A stretch of DNA of 5,540 nucleotides from Candidatus Omnitrophota bacterium (lineage in GTDB: Bacteria > Omnitrophota > Gorgyraeia > Gygaellales > Profunditerraquicolaceae). Below are positions 5,263 through 5,540 of this stretch, piece after piece; the first letter of the stretch is position 1, and each line of letters opens with the position of its first letter. The notes under the pieces are model-generated. The model was not told the origin of the DNA. It saw only the letters and a list, made by a program, of their open reading frames with translations, and made no database searches. Location of the stretch: contig JAHFFQ010000101.1 of the NCBI GenBank assembly GCA_023247875.1, positions 1-5,540 on the forward strand. Direction: 5' to 3'. A program made the translations under genes and the position numbers.

Positions 5263-5540
5263 ATGAAATTAAAAGTTATTGACCTGGGCCTGGTGGATTA
5301 TCTGGAGGCCTGGAATATACAAAAGGATACGCTGGCAAAGGTGATCAGCAATGAGTTGGATTCCGCGTTGATCCTCTGCCGGCATTACCCGGTGATCACT
5401 TTGGGCAGGGGCGCAACGCAGGAGAGTCTCAGGTTTAGTAACGAATGGATCCGCTCAAAGGGCCTTAAGCTTTATAATATTGAGCGCGGCGGGGATGCCA
5501 CCTATCATGGCCCGGGCCAGCTGACGGTTTATCCGCTCTT
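5263..5540 (+). CDS. lipB: Lipoyl(octanoyl) transferase LipB, N-terminal part (3' end cut by window)
   Basis: LipB transfers the octanoyl group from octanoyl-acyl carrier protein to lipoyl domains of enzymes such as pyruvate dehydrogenase or the glycine cleavage H protein; LipA then inserts sulfur. The 92 visible residues run from an ATG with AGAGGA 4 nt upstream to the window end. Typical LipB segments are present: LGLVDYLEAWNIQ near the N-terminus, HYPVITLGRGA (41-51), and the family signature ERGGDATYHGPGQLTVYP (74-91), with the conserved R75-G-G, H82 and GPGQ. The catalytic Cys and Lys expected further on lie outside the window. It is separated from the nickel operon by 374 bp of repeats and is probably unrelated in function and transcribed separately. 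Confidence 0.93.
   Translation, partial: MKLKVIDLGLVDYLEAWNIQKDTLAKVISNELDSALILCRHYPVITLGRGATQESLRFSNEWIRSKGLKLYNIERGGDATYHGPGQLTVYPL

Overview
The window carries a nickel-uptake locus from a Gram-negative (diderm) bacterium. It is flanked by the C-terminal half of a major-facilitator transporter (left edge) and the start of a lipoate-biosynthesis gene (right edge). A signal-peptide-bearing outer-membrane beta-barrel gene shows the diderm envelope. Base composition is mixed, genes are tightly packed, and the one long gene-free gap is filled with imperfect palindromes. This would fit an uncultured lineage such as Omnitrophota, but that taxonomic guess is weak.

Layout, all on the + strand: (1) 1-770, end of an MFS permease. 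(2) 753-798, a near-consensus sigma70-type promoter that starts inside the end of the MFS gene and is overlapped by a NikR-like operator. (3) 817-1227, nikR, with all four nickel ligands. (4) 1228-1274, a short intergenic region with two more copies of the operator half-site GTAACAC, spaced exactly 20 bp apart. (5) 1289-2215, a predicted outer-membrane beta-barrel. (6) 2228-2914 cbiM/nikM, 2911-3246 a small NikN/CbiN-like subunit, 3252-4082 cbiQ/nikQ and 4070-4888 cbiO/nikO, together a complete group I energy-coupling-factor (ECF) transporter with overlapping or nearly touching genes. (7) 4889-5262, 374 bp with no gene but with two structured repeat-like elements. (8) 5263 to the end, lipB, cut by the window.

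How the genes work together (inference): NikR senses Ni2+ and represses both its own promoter and the promoter of the barrel-nikMNQO operon. When nickel is scarce, the barrel would let nickel cross the outer membrane. NikM/NikN would then capture it at the inner membrane, and NikQ with the NikO ATPase would drive import. No cobalamin riboswitch or corrinoid-biosynthesis gene is seen, and NikR lies directly upstream, so nickel is favoured over cobalt as the substrate.

The observations most worth following are: the outer-membrane barrel placed under apparent NikR control; the 20-bp-phased tandem half-sites before it; the match between NikR's Arg-Gly-Ser DNA-reading strand and the GTAACAC half-sites; and the two palindromic elements after cbiO, the first of which begins inside the cbiO stop codon.
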